The notes under the pieces were generated by a model, which searched no databases, had not been told where the DNA came from, and saw only the letters and a program-made list of their open reading frames with translations. Positions 34,067 through 44,881 of a stretch of DNA of 64,000 nucleotides are shown here, piece after piece. How positions within the stretch are numbered: position 1 is the first letter of the stretch; every line of letters starts with the position of its first letter. The translations under genes were made by a program, and so were the position numbers. This DNA is from Symbiodinium sp. CCMP2592 (lineage: Eukaryota; Sar; Dinophyceae; Suessiales; Symbiodiniaceae): the NCBI GenBank assembly GCA_905221615.1, contig CAJNDT010000613.1, positions 1,064,407-1,128,406 on the forward strand. The letters are read 5' to 3'.

Positions 34067-34176
34067 CTATACTGATCTTAGAACCCTAGCAAAAATTAGA
34101 ATTTTAGCTGTCTCTTAGGGATTAATTATAATAACCAAAAACTAAAACTTATTTCTAAGTACCCCTAAGCATTCTG
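34067..34176. mobile_element. HP-G hairpin element with flanking 7-bp repeat
   Basis: GATCTTAGAACCCTAGCAAA and AAGTACCCCTAA ends. GCATTCT lies on each side (34062-34068 and 34169-34175), a candidate target-site duplication. Confidence 0.7.
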
Positions 34177-35379
34177 CACTCGCAACGCCACGCCGACGGC
34201 CAGTCTCGCAACTAGCGACCCAACCTCCCCGAACTTTTCACATTACGCGACACCATTCCGGTTGAGGGTTTAGTCTCAGGGGTTTAGGGTTTAGGGTTTT
34301 AGGGGTTAGGGTTTAAGGATTAAGGTTAAGGGCTTTAAACGAACCCTGAATCAAATCTTACGCTATGGCTTTTGAAGCCGGAGAATGTCGACAGAACGTT
34401 CCAGGACTCATCCGCACACGCCTCGTCACATCAATCCTTTATGCTATCAGGTATCATGACCATCATCGTCATCATCACGCGCATGACACGGACCCGCAAT
34501 CATTGTCATCGTTATCACCACCTCCACGAATATTTGTCAGCATGCAGGCTTGTTGCCAATTGCGTAGCCACCATCTAACAACCAAAGTTCTTCTCTTGTA
34601 AAGTTATGCGCCTGGCATTTGCTGACTTGTTGCCTACCGACAGCTCCATGTGGTTAAACACTTCCCAGAGTTGGCACGGCTTCTGCAGCAACGCAGACTC
34701 TGCAGGTCAGCACCAACACCTTAAGCCCGTAATCCTAAATCCCAACAAATACCCCCAAACCCTACACCCTAAACCCTAAACCCCGAACCCTAATCCCCAA
34801 ACCGTCCAACCCTACACGGCTGTACCTGAAATGCATGGATTTCATGGTTCAGCTCTCAGCCTGAACCCTAGCAACAGAGTCCACTTCAGCGTGCGGAAAA
34901 AGAAGCCATAAGTGGAGGATGTTCCGAATTCGGGTTCCCTTTCGAGCACCTCGTGGGAACAACCCCCCTATGCAGGACCTGCTTAGCCGTTTCCGAGTCC
35001 GATAGCAAGAGAGCTGCAGCAGACATGCTGACTTAGGGAACTTTGCATTGCCAAATCAGAAAGCAAGTGTAGATTCTATGCAACCTAAACCCGGACTGCA
35101 AAGCTCCAGACGCCCCACGCCCTAACCCTAATCTGGTCTGTTGCTAACGTTGATGAACTAAACGCCTAAACGCACGCCCCATAGATATAGGCCCCCAGTA
35201 CTACGATCTTTCTGTTCCCGGCCCATAGATAAGGGCAGCCTTCTAAATCCTGAACCCTAAACCCTAAATCCTAAAGCCTAGACCAGGAATCGACTCGACC
35301 GGTGGGGATTTGCGGCCCCTCAGAGCCGTTTAGCCAAAGGAGAGCCCCGATTCTTGGGGTTTAGGGTTGGGGAACCTCT
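34177..35379. other. no gene supported
   Basis: TTTAGGG units at 34262-34330, CCCTAAA units at 34750-34800 and 35245-35280. ATCATCATC-like stretches near 34460. No firm frame. Confidence 0.4.
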
Positions 35380-36385
35380 ACATGCATAAATGCATACATG
35401 CAGATACATACAGAATGTAGAGTACAAAGCACACAGCGCATACAATCACAAACACAATACATACAATGAAACATACAGTGAGACATACAATGATACGTAG
35501 ACTGGCATATTCAGCGATATATGCAATGGTACATACTATGATGCATCAGAATGATTAATACTTGTGGTGATGGAAGCAATGCTGTGCAAACCGTGGGCAG
35601 AAGATGCACAACACCGACATGCGTACAAAACACACAGTACATGCCGTACGAACATTACATACAATATGTACGAAATCAAACGGTTGCAGCACATACGATA
35701 CCTACAGTACAGATATACAGGAATATACAGGAAAAAACATGTGCAACACATTGCCATACACCTCATGCATACGTCCATCCATTCATCCCTCCATCCATCC
35801 ATCTATCCACCCACAAACCGACCACAAACCCACCCACCCACCCACCCAGGCATCCATCCAACCATGAGCGCATTGCAAAAACGCATCACACACACACACA
35901 CACACAGTACAATCAGTGTATTCGATACCAGGACATGCAAAACCTGAAGCATATAGAAAACATTCAGCTAGAAAACAAATCCGGCACATAAATACAGCAC
36001 AGTTCACTACAATGCACCGATGCACAGCAATACACTGGAGTACACGAGAACCCACTACAATACACTCTGCTACACTACACTGCACTGCACTGAAAGCAAC
36101 TACAACAAACAACACTACGTTACACTCAATACACTACAATACAAGACAAGACAAGTCCAGACAAGGCAAAACATGTAGAATTGCCTCATTACATCTGCAT
36201 CTCTGTCTCTGTCTGTGTACACACACATGTATGTATGCATGTATGTATGTATGTATGTATGTATGTATATATATATATATATATGCGTATATACAAATAC
36301 ACACATGTGCATGCATGCATGCAGGTAGGTATGCATATGCACTTATACATACACACGTGCTGCGGTCTACAAAAAATGCCACTCT
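35380..36385. repeat. ACATACA / ATGTATGT low-complexity region
   Basis: Degenerate ACATACAATG units (35395-35760), CATCCATC tetramers (35770-35865), (CA)n at 35888-35906, CACTACAATA-type units (36000-36160), then GTAT tetramers (36220-36270) and (TA)n at 36266-36284. Frames of about 160 codons across it result from the absence of stops in these repeats. Confidence 0.85.
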
Positions 36386-37029
36386 GCAGGCTACGGAGTA
36401 AGCTTTAGGGCTTCGAAGGGTTCTAGGGGGTTGAAGCGGTTAGGGAAGGTTCACGGATTTAGGGTTTAGGGATTTAGGGAGCCTTAAAGATCTACAGGTC
36501 GCTCGTGCCGATGGGCAGAAGATGCAGCATGGCCGAAATAGGGCCCTGAATAACTAGCAACACCATTCGTAAGGGCTCATTGCACTGTATACTATAATAA
36601 ACTATCAGCATTATGCCTTAGCGCTCCTTATTGCAGCTATACTATATATAGTAGAAGCCAGAATTTTGGAAAATCACTACCCTCATGCCCTTGAGGTAAA
36701 GTAGAAGGGCTCCTGGAACTTATCATCCCAAATCCATGTTCCAACTTCCTGCGTGGACAGCAGTTTTCAGTTCAGGGTTTAGGGCTGCGGCTTTAGAGTG
36801 TTGGTCTTGAATTTACAGTTTAGGGTTGAGGGTTTACGGTTTTACTGAACCGGGGCTGGAAATGGAAAATTGGACCGTCGGCGTGGCCCACGTGTTCAGA
36901 AGTGTTCAAGATCGTAGAAGCTCTTCCCCGAATGTCTTTCGGCGGCTTCGCCACATGCAACGTAACATAACCCCACCTACCGACGGGGGAGTAGGGTGCG
37001 TGATCATAGAAACCATAGATACATTAGCA
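36386..37029. other. no gene seen; HP-O copy
   Basis: An eroded HP-O spans about 36650-36745 (TAGAAGCCAGAATTTTGG to CATGTTCCAACTTCCTG). Confidence 0.45.
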
Positions 37030-37139
37030 GGGGCCCCTGTAATAGTGGTATAATAGGAATATAATAGGGCCCTAATATAATCCTTATATAGCCCATTATA
37101 GGGTAGGGGTCCCGATTAAGGGTCCCTCCTTTTCCCCTT
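37030..37139. mobile_element. HP-F/HP-D chimera
   Basis: Left half GCCCCTGTAATAGTGGTATA through CCTAATATAATCCTTATA is HP-F. From about 37077, TAGCCCATTATAGGGTAGGG through CCTCCTTTTCCCC is HP-D. The join lies in a shared TTATAT stretch. Confidence 0.7.
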
Positions 37140-37147
37140 TGAGATAC

Positions 37148-37321
37148 ATGATATCCCTATGCGCTGGCGGGTAATATTTTAGAAGCTGCCCCCACCCTGT
37201 AATAGTGACTATAAGGATTTTATAGGATTATATTAGGGCCCTATTATATTCCTATCATACCACTATTACAGGGTGGGGGCAGCTTCTAAATGATATCCCT
37301 ATGCGCTGGCGGGTAATATTT
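37148..37321. repeat. 32-bp direct repeats bracketing HP-F
   Basis: ATGATATCCCTATGCGCTGG and the following 12 bases are identical at 37148-37179 and 37290-37321. They abut the HP-F element on both sides. Confidence 0.9.
37180..37289. mobile_element. HP-F hairpin element
   Basis: 110 bp. TAGAAGCTGCCCCCACCCTG and CAGGGTGGGGGCAGCTTCTA are perfect inverted repeats, continuing with GTAATAGTG/CACTATTAC. The best-preserved copy of its family. Confidence 0.9.
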
Positions 37322-37379
37322 GATGTTGCCTGAGATGTTGATGCCAGACCCGAGGCCCTTAAACTCCGAATTGCTTACA

Positions 37380-37465
37380 TGTTTAGGGGTTAGGGTTTAG
37401 GGGTTTAGGGTTTAGGGTTTAGGGGTTTAGGGTTTGGGGGTTTACGGTTTAGGGTTTAGGGTGAC
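37380..37465 (+). repeat. TTTAGGG array
   Basis: About ten units. Confidence 0.85.
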
Positions 37466-37854
37466 ATAGGGAGAGCGTCTGCTACCGTGATCAATCGTCA
37501 CTAAAGAGTGACTCGCCTCTGCTTGAGCATCTGCACCCGACAAATCCGCACACACTGGGGCCCCCAAATCTGTAACCCAAATGACAGAACGACTAATCCC
37601 CGCCTTTGACTATGCCAAAAGCCCTACAGGGACTATAAGCCAATAGTATCCCTACGGAAACGTCTAGATGCCAAAAAAGCCAAAGTTGAGAACAAAGGAT
37701 TCCTCCAAGCACACATCATCGGGGGGAGGGGTGGGGTGGCTACAACTATTTGCCCGAAAGCCTTTCTAAGAAGCCCAAATAACAAAACCTCGCCGAAATT
37801 CCTCATAGAGCACTTCATCAAAGCCGTTATCGAACCTCCCCAAACCCTGGCTTT
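37466..37854. other. no gene seen
   Basis: Unique-looking DNA. The frames present run into the HP-C element that follows. Confidence 0.4.
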
Positions 37855-37976
37855 ACTTAAAGGATCATGGGACTTAGTAACTAAAGCTATTATTAGGGTA
37901 ACTATACTTATAACTACGTCTAACCACAATTAAGGTACTTATAACCTTACTTACTAAGTCCCATGATCCTCCAAGT
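37855..37976. mobile_element. HP-C hairpin element
   Basis: ACTTAAAGGATCATGGGACT and AGTCCCATGATCCTCCAAGT ends, 122 bp. Confidence 0.8.
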
Positions 37977-38685
37977 AGGGTGTTATTCACTTGGGGTAGG
38001 GCTCCTTTAAATGGTTCCTGCAAGGATTACCATAAGGCTTTATGGGAGTTTTGTAGAGGAGCCTGAATAACTAGACTAGGGATATGATAAGGGTTCCATA
38101 TTTAGTTGGTGTAGGGTTTACAATAGAGGCGTTAGAATAGGGTTTTGGGGTATAGCATACTAGAATCCCAAAGAACAATACTGTTTTTAAGGGTCCGGGG
38201 TTTAGGCTTGAAGCCATCATTGCATAGGTTCTAAAGGGGGTTTTCGGTGAAGGGCTTCAGGAATTTGGGGTGCAGAGTTTAGGATTCAGGCTTGACGGTT
38301 GTAGCATTTCGGGCTTACAGTTCAGAAATCCCCAAAACGACTGGCACAGTCTCTGCCAGAACATATGTCTGGTGCTAAACAACACAAGATCACGGTGCTT
38401 CACAAAGAACCTCATGCAAAGGCAGGTCTGTTGCTGTAGTTTCTCCAAAAATGACGGCCTGTGCGAAGCCTTCCCGGTATTTCGGGTATGGGGGCCCTCC
38501 AAGCGATTGACCCACGGACTGAGTGCCGGAATCCATTAAAGAGGTTCGGGGTTCAGCGTGGTCAAGAGTTCAGCAGCGTAATTAGCACATTAGCTAAGCA
38601 GCACAGAGAAGTCCGGGTGTTTAAACGCCTGCGGGGGGCCGCCAAAGCCTGCAATCAAGCTGCAGCTGAAGTCGGACATGCAGGA
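37977..38685. other. possible coding remnants, minus strand
   Basis: Within 38330-38480 a minus frame gives AQAVIFGETTATDLPLHEVL, two stops, then TYVLAETVPVVLGISEL in the same frame, perhaps a decayed exon. HP-H-like filler lies at 38090-38160. Confidence 0.3.
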
Positions 38686-38794
38686 TAATGTAGGGGCCTT
38701 AATAATTCGAATAGGCTTTGGGTGTATATTATACTATAGTTGCAACAAGGAGCCCCCTAAAACCCTATCCTAATTATTAAGGCCCTTACATTAC
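38686..38794. mobile_element. HP-H hairpin element, best copy
   Basis: TAATGTAGGGGCCTTAATAA and TTATTAAGGCCCTTACATTA are inverted ends. 109 bp. At least ten other HP-H pieces in the window are partial. Confidence 0.8.
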
Positions 38795-39783
38795 TCCAGC
38801 ATCCCGAGCACTCCTGGGAAAATCTCGGAACCAAGCCTTTATGACCCCATCACTAAGACGACTGATGGGCAACTCCACAATCCAGCCGTTCCGGCAGCTT
38901 CAAGCTAGTTGTGCATAATGTGGGTACTGCCCCAGTACAGTGGCACTCCACAACTGGGGCAGAGCACAATCACAACTCGAAGATCCATCCACCCCGGCAA
39001 GCACGAGCCGGAGGGAGCTCATCGCGGCTCGCGAACGATGGCCAAGGAATGTCCTCCAGTCCTGCAATGGTTTTTGCTGGATTGTCGAACTCCCCCAAAC
39101 AAAACACAAAAAAACAATCCCGTTTAGAAGATAGAATCGACTTGTGAGGGTTGAGGATGTGGAATGGAAGTGAAGGTGTGCGGACTCCGACCCATCTACA
39201 TATTGCACCGTGTCGATTCGCCGGCCGGGGGTTCGCGATCTGGTGCCCACAGAAGCTTAAAGACTTTAGGGAATGGAGTTTCTTATGTGCCAAGGTCTTC
39301 TGAGCTAGTTCCCAACCGACTGAGTCCGAAACCATGAAACACAGCCTCCATGATGGGACGACGATCATCAGAACCACTAGCACCAGCCTCCACAACAATT
39401 ACTACCAAAACAACCACGATGGTTGTGACAACACCCATCACCACAGCGACAACTGTAACCGCGATTACGACACAGGCGGCGAAGCTGGCCACGCGGACAG
39501 ACGATACAAGGGGACCGCAAAACAGGTGACGATGCGAAAAAGCGCTGATGCCCGCGGTCGTCACCTGCACCATCACCGCCGCCAGACATGTCCAACTAGT
39601 GTTCATGCTCAGAGTAGTCTTGCTCGTTTTCGTATGCAATATGATCATCATCATTATCGTGTATCGTGGTATTTGTTCTCGTGTTCATCATTGTCTTCAT
39701 CCGAACATGGGTATGAAGCATATCTAATGTGACTATTATGAGCATGAACAGCAATATCGAAGAGACAAGCCGCGAAGGTTCGG
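38795..39783. other. unique DNA without HP elements; no firm gene
   Basis: Several overlapping minus frames. One (39283-39654) reads a long Val/Ile hydrophobic stretch, largely because of GTTGTTGT-like repetition. Part of the longest repeat-free island (38800-40620). Confidence 0.35.
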
Positions 39784-40248
39784 TCAACGGCATGCTGCAG
39801 CAGTAGCAGAACCACAACGGCAAGCACATCCGACATCACTGCCTCCGGCACGAACATCTATACTATGGCGAAACATGCCGAAGTTTCCCGTACATGCAAA
39901 AGCATCTAGCACGTCTAGCCAATCTGACCATGCCCTGTCCAAGTGTCCTGAAGACTGTGAAGCACCGTCGCCAGCTTTTCGAAGATCCTGATCAGCGAGC
40001 GTCGTTTCAAGACCCTGAACTAAACTATACGCTACAACCCAGATACTAGTCAACATGACCAGCAGCTCCACGTTTTGAATACATGCTTCACAAAGCAGAC
40101 ACGCTGAAAACAAGAAAACCTCAAAGCCAAGAACTTCATCCAAAAGCCTGCGGTATCTACGTCGAACGATCGATGCTACAGCGAGAAGACCCTTATGTTT
40201 TGTCTTTGCTGCTTGAGAACACATCCAGCTTCCCCTTCCCGACGACAT
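39784..40248 (-). CDS. candidate membrane protein, about 154 aa, unknown
   Basis: ATG chosen at 40248 (MSSGRGSWMCSQ...), although the frame is open upstream to 40425. The stop is at 39786-39784. An Arg-rich patch (RRRYRRLLDEVLGFEVF) leads into a hydrophobic pair of segments (about residues 44-75: LFSACLLCEACIQN, then VELLVMLTSIWVVAYSLVQ), with a mixed polar tail. It could be a one- or two-pass membrane protein. It lies in the longest stretch free of telomere-like and HP repeats, which makes a real gene more likely here than elsewhere. No family recognised, and plus-strand frames overlap it at 40247-40656. Confidence 0.35.
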   Translation of the reverse strand: MSSGRGSWMCSQAAKTKHKGLLAVASIVRRRYRRLLDEVLGFEVFLFSACLLCEACIQNVELLVMLTSIWVVAYSLVQGLETTLADQDLRKAGDGASQSSGHLDRAWSDWLDVLDAFACTGNFGMFRHSIDVRAGGSDVGCACRCGSATAAACR

Positions 40249-40629
40249 GACACGGTCAGATAGCGGAGCAATGCATGAATGGAAGTTAAGATCGGCCAGC
40301 ACAAACACATGCGAAGAAAAACGATGGCCTACCGAAGACAACCGAAGAACATGGATATCCAAAGTGAACAGCCCAAGATGGCGAGCTGTGACACGACATA
40401 CAGACAGCCAGAGCGACGCATGCACAGACAGGCAGAAGCGGTTTTATCTCATTCAACAGGCCCCGGCACAGCTTTCCAAAAAATACTGACTGTAAGTCCG
40501 TGGCCTCAGCGATTGGAGTCGGGTTTTCGGGGGGCGGGGGGTTGCTGTACGCTATCTATAAAAAGACCCCATGGCATAGTAGTAGCAATTGTTCAGGCCT
40601 CTACAGCAGCATACAGCAAACCACTAAAC
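40249..40629. other. no gene supported
   Basis: Plus-strand frames here overlap the 5' part of the minus frame. Neither can be preferred. Confidence 0.3.
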
Positions 40630-40710
40630 ATTGAACCCCTAAACCCTAAATCCTGAACCCTAAACCCTGAACCCTGAACCCTAAACCCTAAACCCTGAAC
40701 CCTAAACCCT
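40630..40710 (-). repeat. CCCTAAA/CCCTGAA array
   Basis: About 11 units. Confidence 0.85.
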
Positions 40711-40844
40711 AAGCCTCTTTCGGCTCCCTTGGACCGGCCCAGGCACGACTGGTCTGTGCTCTACATATCCTTGCTCAACTGGATGCGGTGGGACCTGGGA
40801 TGGTGCCGTGGTGCCAGGACGATCTAGCGTCTATACCCTAGCGG

Positions 40845-40951
40845 GTTCGTCTACACTACCATTGCGGAATTAGGTCCCCAAAGACCATCCCCGTTATTGT
40901 TTTTGGGACCTATAATTCCATAATAGTAGTGCATATACACCCTCTTGGTAC
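40845..40951. mobile_element. HP-Q hairpin element
   Basis: Inner arms GCGGAATTAGGTCCCCAAAG and TTGGGACCTATAATTCC pair. The right end ACACCCTCTTGGTAC matches the copy at 33069. Confidence 0.6.
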
Positions 40952-41617
40952 AGTTTTTTTAGTTCATGCATACATTCTTGACTCGGGAAACGCTGCTCCG
41001 CGCCATCAATGCATCCCAGCATGGACATCTTAACGCTTGCACACAGGCAGCACGAAAACCAACTGACAACATCCCGACCCTCCAGCCCTCGGCGGTGCCG
41101 CGAGCCCATCGTATATCGTAGTATTCCAGAACGCGCAGGTCAAGGTGTGCAGTGTAGTTTGGTGCGGCATGGGTGGGTAAGGGTGTGGTGGGCAGGATAT
41201 TGCAGCACCATTCTTTCAGGCCCACCAAGCTGCACACACGAGGAAGGATTCCCGACACCTACCGGCTCGATTCCCATCAGATTTCGAAATCCTGAACGCC
41301 CAAACCCTGACCTGAATGAGGAGGTGCGGCATCATCAGGGCACAGGGTTTTGCATTAAAGATTGGGGTACATCATTTGAGCTCAAGATCTGCGGTTTACG
41401 CACCACTTGTAGTGGCAATCGCAGAAGCAGCAGCAGCAGCAACAGCAAGAGCGGCAGCAGTAGCAGTTCCAGGAGCAGGAGTAGGAATAGGATTAGGCAG
41501 TGGTAGCGGTTGTTGTAGCGGTAGCAGTAACGGTAGCGGTAGGGGTAGTGGTAGTGGTCGTGGTAGCGGTAGTGGTAGCGGCAGTTGTATTGGCAGTGGC
41601 AGTGGCAATGCGAGTAC
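40952..41617. other. no gene supported
   Basis: From 41420 the DNA grades into GCAGCAG and GGTAGCGGTAG simple sequence that leads into the next microsatellite. Confidence 0.4.
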
Positions 41618-41688
<71 letters not shown>

Positions 41689-41699
41689 AGTAGTAGGTG

Positions 41700-41766
<67 letters not shown>

Positions 41767-41887
41767 TGGTAGTGGTAGTACATAGCAGTAGCAGTAGCTG
41801 TAGCAGTAGCAGTAGCAGCAGTAGTAGGAGTAGAGTAGTAGTAGTAGTAGTAGCAGTAGCAGTAGCAGTAGTGGTATTAGTAGTAGC

Positions 41888-41936
<49 letters not shown>

Positions 41937-42300
41937 TATAGTAGTAAGTAGTAGTAGTCGTTGTAGTAGCAGTAGCAGTGGCAGTAGCAGTAGCAGTAGC
42001 AGTGGCAGTGGCAGTGGCAGTGGCAGTAGCAGTAGCAGTAGCAGAAGCAGTAGCAGTAGCAGTAGCAGTAGCAGTAGGAGTAGCAGTAGGAGTAGGAGTA
42101 GGAGTAGGAGTAGGAGTAGGAGTAGGAGTAGGAGTAGGAGTGGGAGTGGGAGTGGGAGTGGGAGTGGGAGTGGGAGTGGGAGTGGGAGTGGGAGTGGGAG
42201 TAGGAGTAGGAGGAGTAGGAGTAGGAGTAGGAGTAGGAGGAGTAGGAGTAGGAGTAGGAGTAGTAGTAGGAGTAGTAGTAGTAGTAGTAGGCGGTGGTCG
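41618..42300. repeat. AGT triplet and GGAGTA/GGGAGT hexamer microsatellite
   Basis: AGT runs (41618-41685, 41706-41762, 41880-41935), AGTAGC/AGTGGC hexamers (41960-42080), GGAGTA (42080-42140), GGGAGT (42140-42200), GGAGTA again, then AGT. The 300-codon minus frame across it is an effect of the repeats. Confidence 0.95.
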
Positions 42301-42326
42301 TCGTCGTCGTCTGCCAGAAGACTTAC

Positions 42327-42519
42327 CCGTTGCCAAACTTTTCCCGACACATGAAGACATCTTGGCACGGTGATGGTCTGAAGAAAAGCTAACGCTGCTA
42401 GAAGTCCGACGCCTCAACTCTAACGATTGTGCTTGCTTGTCCGGTTCGCCTCTGGGCCCCTGGCCCCGACGCCGCTGGCAAGTCGTCTGGCCAAGGATGG
42501 TGTCTGCGATTGCCTCCAA
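42327..42519 (-). CDS. candidate exon next to a microsatellite intron
   Basis: Read leftward, a non-repetitive frame (LEAIADTILGQTTCQRRRGQ and on to KMSSCVGKSLAT) ends ACGG before GTAAGT, an ideal donor. Immediately beyond lies the AGT-based microsatellite, which would then be intronic. The peptide is Arg/Ser/Gln-rich. The exact upstream border is uncertain (GAG or CAG acceptor near 42515-42530). No family recognised. Confidence 0.35.
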
Positions 42520-42784
42520 GTACGCAGAGGGTTTAGGATCTAGCAGGTTATTGCATCGAGGCTTGATGCATCATGATATAGGGGCCTTTATAAGGGGGAT
42601 AGTAAACTATAGTTGGAACGAGGAACCCGCCCGCCTCTATATTAGGCTGAGATTACTAAGGGCGGTTGTTCGATCAAGGGGTCTTCCCCAAACGAAACTC
42701 AAAAGTCTCCGAGGCTTCGAGCTTTCGGGGTTTAAGGGTCTGGGGTTTGTGATTCATCCTAAGTCGTTCTAGTTGCACGGATTT

Positions 42785-42885
42785 GGGAGTTTCCGAAAAG
42801 GGGGACCCTAATATAGTGCCCTAGAAAACAGGATCCTCATGAAAAGGACCCCAAAATAAGGTACCCCTCTTTTTCGGAAACTCCC
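42785..42885. mobile_element. HP-A hairpin element
   Basis: 101 bp. GGGAGTTTCCGAAAAGGGGG and CTTTTTCGGAAACTCCC ends. Flanked by ATTT on both sides. Confidence 0.8.
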
Positions 42886-43049
42886 ATTTGGGAACAGTCG
42901 TCGCTCTCAGGCGGCATGCAGGCATGTCTTGCCTTTCATAAATCCCTAAACCCTAAACTTGCCCTAAACCCTAAACTGCCGAGAGCGCCGCTGACCATTT
43001 GCATGTGCGCTCGAGGCTCCGACCGAGCCCCTCGGCCGAGCATCTCGAC

Positions 43050-44214
43050 AAAACGGTGAGGAAGGGTTAAGCCTCCCGGTATACGGGGGCGGAACTGACT
43101 CGGCTACGCCTCACACTGCGGACGTCAGTCCGGTATAATTAGGAGCCCAAACCCCTCACCATTAAGAGCGACATGGCTTGTCTGGTCTGACTTTTCGGGG
43201 TCTGGGGTGATACCCTCTGCCCTGCCTGCCCTGCCCTGCCTGCTTTGTACTTTTTCTGCACACCAAGTTGTTTGTTGGAAACTCTTGCTTTTCGTCGGCA
43301 GCCGGCCGCGAGGACCCGCAACCCGACACCAATCCATCTCAGTTGCAGTTTGCTGTGAAATGTGGCCGTTTATGTATCGAACTGTGAAACGAAGCAGAGA
43401 GCAAGAAAGCCCCCCGTCGAGGGGGGTGTGGGGGGGCGGACTCGAAACTCTAATTGAGAATAGTTGGGGTGGTTGGGGGAGAAGTGGGTGCGCCCTTATT
43501 CCTAAAGTTAAAAAAGGCGCACCCGCCGCGCGCGTACTTTTACACACCCTAAACCCTAAATCCCTAAATCCCCCAACCCTGAACCCTTAAACCCTAAACC
43601 CTAAACCCACCCTAGATCCCACACCATATGGGCCCTCGGTTTCAACTGACCGAGAGCAGGACTCGCTCAAACACTCAAGCTGCTACTGGTTTAGGGTTTA
43701 GGGTTTAGTGTAGACAGTATGCGCGCGGTGGGTGCGCTTCTAGAGAAGTGGGGGCACACCCACTTATCGCGTGCTTGCGTCAGCATTGAATGTAGTCTCG
43801 CCCCAACCACCCCAACTATTCTCATTAGGGTTTCGGGTCCACCCCCCCAAACATACATAAACGACCAAGTTTCACAGCAAACCACAACTGAGATGGATTG
43901 GTGTCGGGTTGCGGGTCCTCGCGGCCTGTGCCCGGCCGCCGACGAAAAGCAAGGGTTTCCAACAAACAACCTGCTGCTCGCGCTGCTCCAAGCGTAAGCC
44001 AACGTTTTGCTCGTACTGTCGCTTCAGTTTTGGGGTGCCGGCAAGGGCGGCAGGGCAGACACGGGGCAGGGCAGGGCAGGGCATGGCAGGCCAGGCACAC
44101 CCCTCCAAAAAAGCACTGTATTCGGCAATGGTCGTGGGTGAGGTCCTCATTATTGTGAAGCGTAGCCGAATCACTTCCGTCCCCGTATACCGGGAGGCTT
44201 TACCCTCCCTCACC
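43050..44214. repeat. inverted duplication, arms about 500 bp
   Basis: Left arm about 43050-43547, right arm about 43706-44214, spacer about 150 bp of CCCTAAA/TTTAGGG and unique DNA. Matching landmarks include GCCTCCCGGTATACGGG (43070) with its inverse at 44185, and GACCCGCAACCCGACACCAA (43312) with its inverse near 43900. The outer parts retain most identity, while one arm has small gaps. The frames at 43125-44307 on both strands are the same sequence read from each arm, so coding is not supported. Confidence 0.85.
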
Positions 44215-44257
44215 GTCCTGTCTAGACGCAGGAGAGAGGTGTTTGTGAGACGATATG

Positions 44258-44355
44258 GGCCTCAATACTTAGAAGAGGTGTATACTATAGTTGCTACTTT
44301 ATTATAATAATAAGGAGCCTCCTATTTAGTATTGCTAATTCGTTAGGCTCCTATG
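44258..44355. mobile_element. HP-H element, diverged
   Basis: GGGCCTCAATACTTAGAAGA and GCTAATTCGTTAGGCTCCTA are partly inverted ends, with ATAAGGAGCCTCCTATTTAG inside. Confidence 0.55.
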
Positions 44356-44453
44356 GTCTGCTGCAGGCTGGTATTGGATAGTATGATATACTATAGTAGA
44401 GTGCAGCCTATTCACTTGCTTCAAGGTACGAACTGCCTCTAAACCCTAAACCC

Positions 44454-44549
44454 CTACCCAGAGGCCCCAAAGTAGTTCGTTTTGGGGGCCCATATATAGA
44501 ATCCTATAAGGTAATCCCAAAAAGGAACTACTATGGCGCCTCTGGGTAG
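44454..44549. mobile_element. HP-M hairpin element
   Basis: CTACCCAGAGGCCCCAAAGT and CTATGGCGCCTCTGGGTAG ends, 96 bp. Compensating AGAGG/CCTCT changes keep the arms paired relative to 19543. Confidence 0.75.
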
Positions 44550-44664
44550 ACCCTAAACCCCTAAACCCTAGACCCTAAACCATTCCGCCCAGAGGCCGAA
44601 GCCTACGGTATGCCTTCCTAACCCCTGAGCCGAAAACAAAGTAATGGAGGGGCCTTTAAGGGTT

Positions 44665-44775
44665 TAGGGCTTTAGGGTTTAGGGTTTAGGGTTTAGGGTT
44701 TAGGGGTTTAGGGTTTAGGGGTTTAGGGGTTTAGGGTTTAGGGTTTAGGGGTTTAGGGTTTAGGGTTTAGGGTAT
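44665..44775 (+). repeat. TTTAGGG array
   Basis: About 15 near-perfect units. Confidence 0.9.
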
Positions 44776-44790
44776 ACTTATAGGCTCACG

Positions 44791-44881
44791 ACCTAGACCC
44801 TCCATCTACCCTCTATTAGACCCTAAGTGCCCATTATTTGGGGGGGCATATACCCCTATTTGAGGGCACAAGGAGGGTCCT
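44791..44881. mobile_element. HP-N hairpin element
   Basis: ACCTAGACCCTCCATCTACC and CACAAGGAGGGTCCTG ends. The interior is longer than in the copy at 13481. Confidence 0.6.

Noticed and set aside
35551..36401. Frames of 125-161 codons in the ACATACA region
   Set aside because: Open in several registers because the repeat lacks stops. Composition is Thr/His/Ile/Tyr from the repeat.
41617..42519. 300-codon minus-strand frame, among the longest in the window
   Set aside because: Only its first about 65 codons are non-repetitive. The rest is Thr/Pro/Tyr/Leu runs from microsatellite DNA, so only the first part is kept as a candidate exon.
43125..44307. Several 90-140 codon frames
   Set aside because: The same sequence appears in both arms of an inverted duplication on opposite strands, in conflicting registers.
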